The notes under the pieces are model-generated. The model was not told the DNA's origin. It did not search any database and saw only the letters and a list, made by a program, of their open reading frames with translations. The position numbers and the translations under genes were made by a program. A stretch of 64,000 bases of DNA from Streptomyces albidoflavus (lineage in GTDB: Bacteria > Actinomycetota > Actinomycetes > Streptomycetales > Streptomycetaceae): contig NZ_JOII01000005.1 in assembly GCF_000719955.1 (NCBI RefSeq), positions 1 to 64,000 on the forward strand. The letters run 5' to 3'. The number at the start of each line of letters is the position of its first letter. The stretch's first letter is position 1. This document shows, piece by piece, positions 63,736 to 64,000 of the stretch.

Positions 63736-64000
63736 ATGACGCACATCACGCAGAGCAGAACAGACAGCCAAGAGGCCGCGGAGATCCTGGACGAGGCGCG
63801 GGCGGTGGTCGGGCCCGAACTGCGCCGCGCGGTCGACACACTGCCGGCGCCGGTACGCCGCGTCGCCCGCTACCACTTCGGCTGGGAGGACGCCGCAGGG
63901 CTCCCCAGTGGCGCCAACGGCGGGAAGGCGGTGCGCCCGGCGCTGGTCCTCGCCGCCGTGCACGCCCTGGGCGGACGGCCCGAGCGCGCCCTGCGCAGCG
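63736..64000 (+). CDS. Polyprenyl synthetase (isoprenyl diphosphate synthase), 3' end outside window
   Basis: The first 88 residues of a trans-isoprenyl diphosphate synthase. The helix ending in VRRVARYHFGWED and the early family motif GKAVRP (63-68) are present; the Asp-rich motifs lie beyond the window. RBS AGAAGGGA lies 6-8 nt before ATG 63736. In Streptomyces such genes follow EshA-like encapsulin genes and are proposed cargo. Confidence 0.85.
   Translation, partial: MTHITQSRTDSQEAAEILDEARAVVGPELRRAVDTLPAPVRRVARYHFGWEDAAGLPSGANGGKAVRPALVLAAVHALGGRPERALRS

Noticed and set aside
63979..64000. Calling the prenyl synthase truncated or broken
   Set aside because: The frame is simply cut by the window end.

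Overview
The window is chromosomal DNA of a Streptomyces or a very close relative. The evidence is very high GC with a strong third-position G/C bias, GTG/TTG starts, leaderless-looking promoters, and a set of genes known from Streptomyces: sigR-rsrA, dasR-dasABCD-nagB, wblE, an epi-isozizaene synthase/CYP170 pair, a B12-controlled nrdAB operon and sigH with its anti-sigma gene. From memory, gene order resembles the S. coelicolor core region around SCO5190-SCO5250. No integrated phage, IS element or CRISPR array is visible.

Region by region. 1-8 kb: an ABC1/UbiB-like kinase with a long Gly/Glu-rich tail, a ThiF-like protein, a YgjP-type metallohydrolase, and a three-gene operon of a TerD-AIM24 fusion plus two AIM24 proteins. 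8-17 kb: Nudix hydrolase, DUF2342 zincin, SDR epimerase, MoaE, a small membrane protein, a PDZ-Lon protease, a PPA1309-like protein and a giant UPF0182 membrane protein. 17-20 kb: two identical initiator tRNA genes with matching terminators bracket one Sel1-repeat gene. 20-30 kb: Fur-type regulator/catalase divergon, HisN, TetR/SMR pair, M50-aroA-rsgA operon, HMCES-type DNA-protection protein, alpha/beta hydrolase. 29-32 kb: sigR-rsrA thiol-stress switch with its own sigma-R promoter, TPR protein, peptide deformylase. 32-39 kb: epi-isozizaene synthase/CYP170 (albaflavenone) pair, then nrdAB under tandem NrdR boxes and a cobalamin riboswitch. 39-43 kb: cstA-ybdD. 42-49 kb: the complete chito-oligosaccharide/GlcNAc unit dasR, dasABC, dasD and nagB with DasR (dre) operators. 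49-58 kb: PdtaS-like sensor kinase, wblE, lipid kinase, sigH and its anti-sigma gene with a BldD-like box, zf-UBP protein, Na+/H+ antiporter, PLP enzyme. 58-64 kb: amidase, nsrR-hmp nitric-oxide module with two candidate NsrR operators, and a family 2B encapsulin (EshA/SCO5249-like) followed by a polyprenyl synthetase cut by the window end.

Themes that link neighbours: stress and redox sensing (sigR/rsrA, Fur/catalase, NsrR/Hmp, sigH), GlcNAc sensing tied to development (DasR regulon, wblE, BldD/sigH), and terpenoid chemistry (EIZS/CYP170, and a prenyl synthase next to a protein nanocompartment). The most interesting stretch is 60.6-64 kb, where a cyclic-nucleotide-domain encapsulin sits between an NO-responsive module and its probable isoprenoid-enzyme cargo. 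Seven copies of a roughly 23-bp GC-rich repeat lie in three intergenic clusters.
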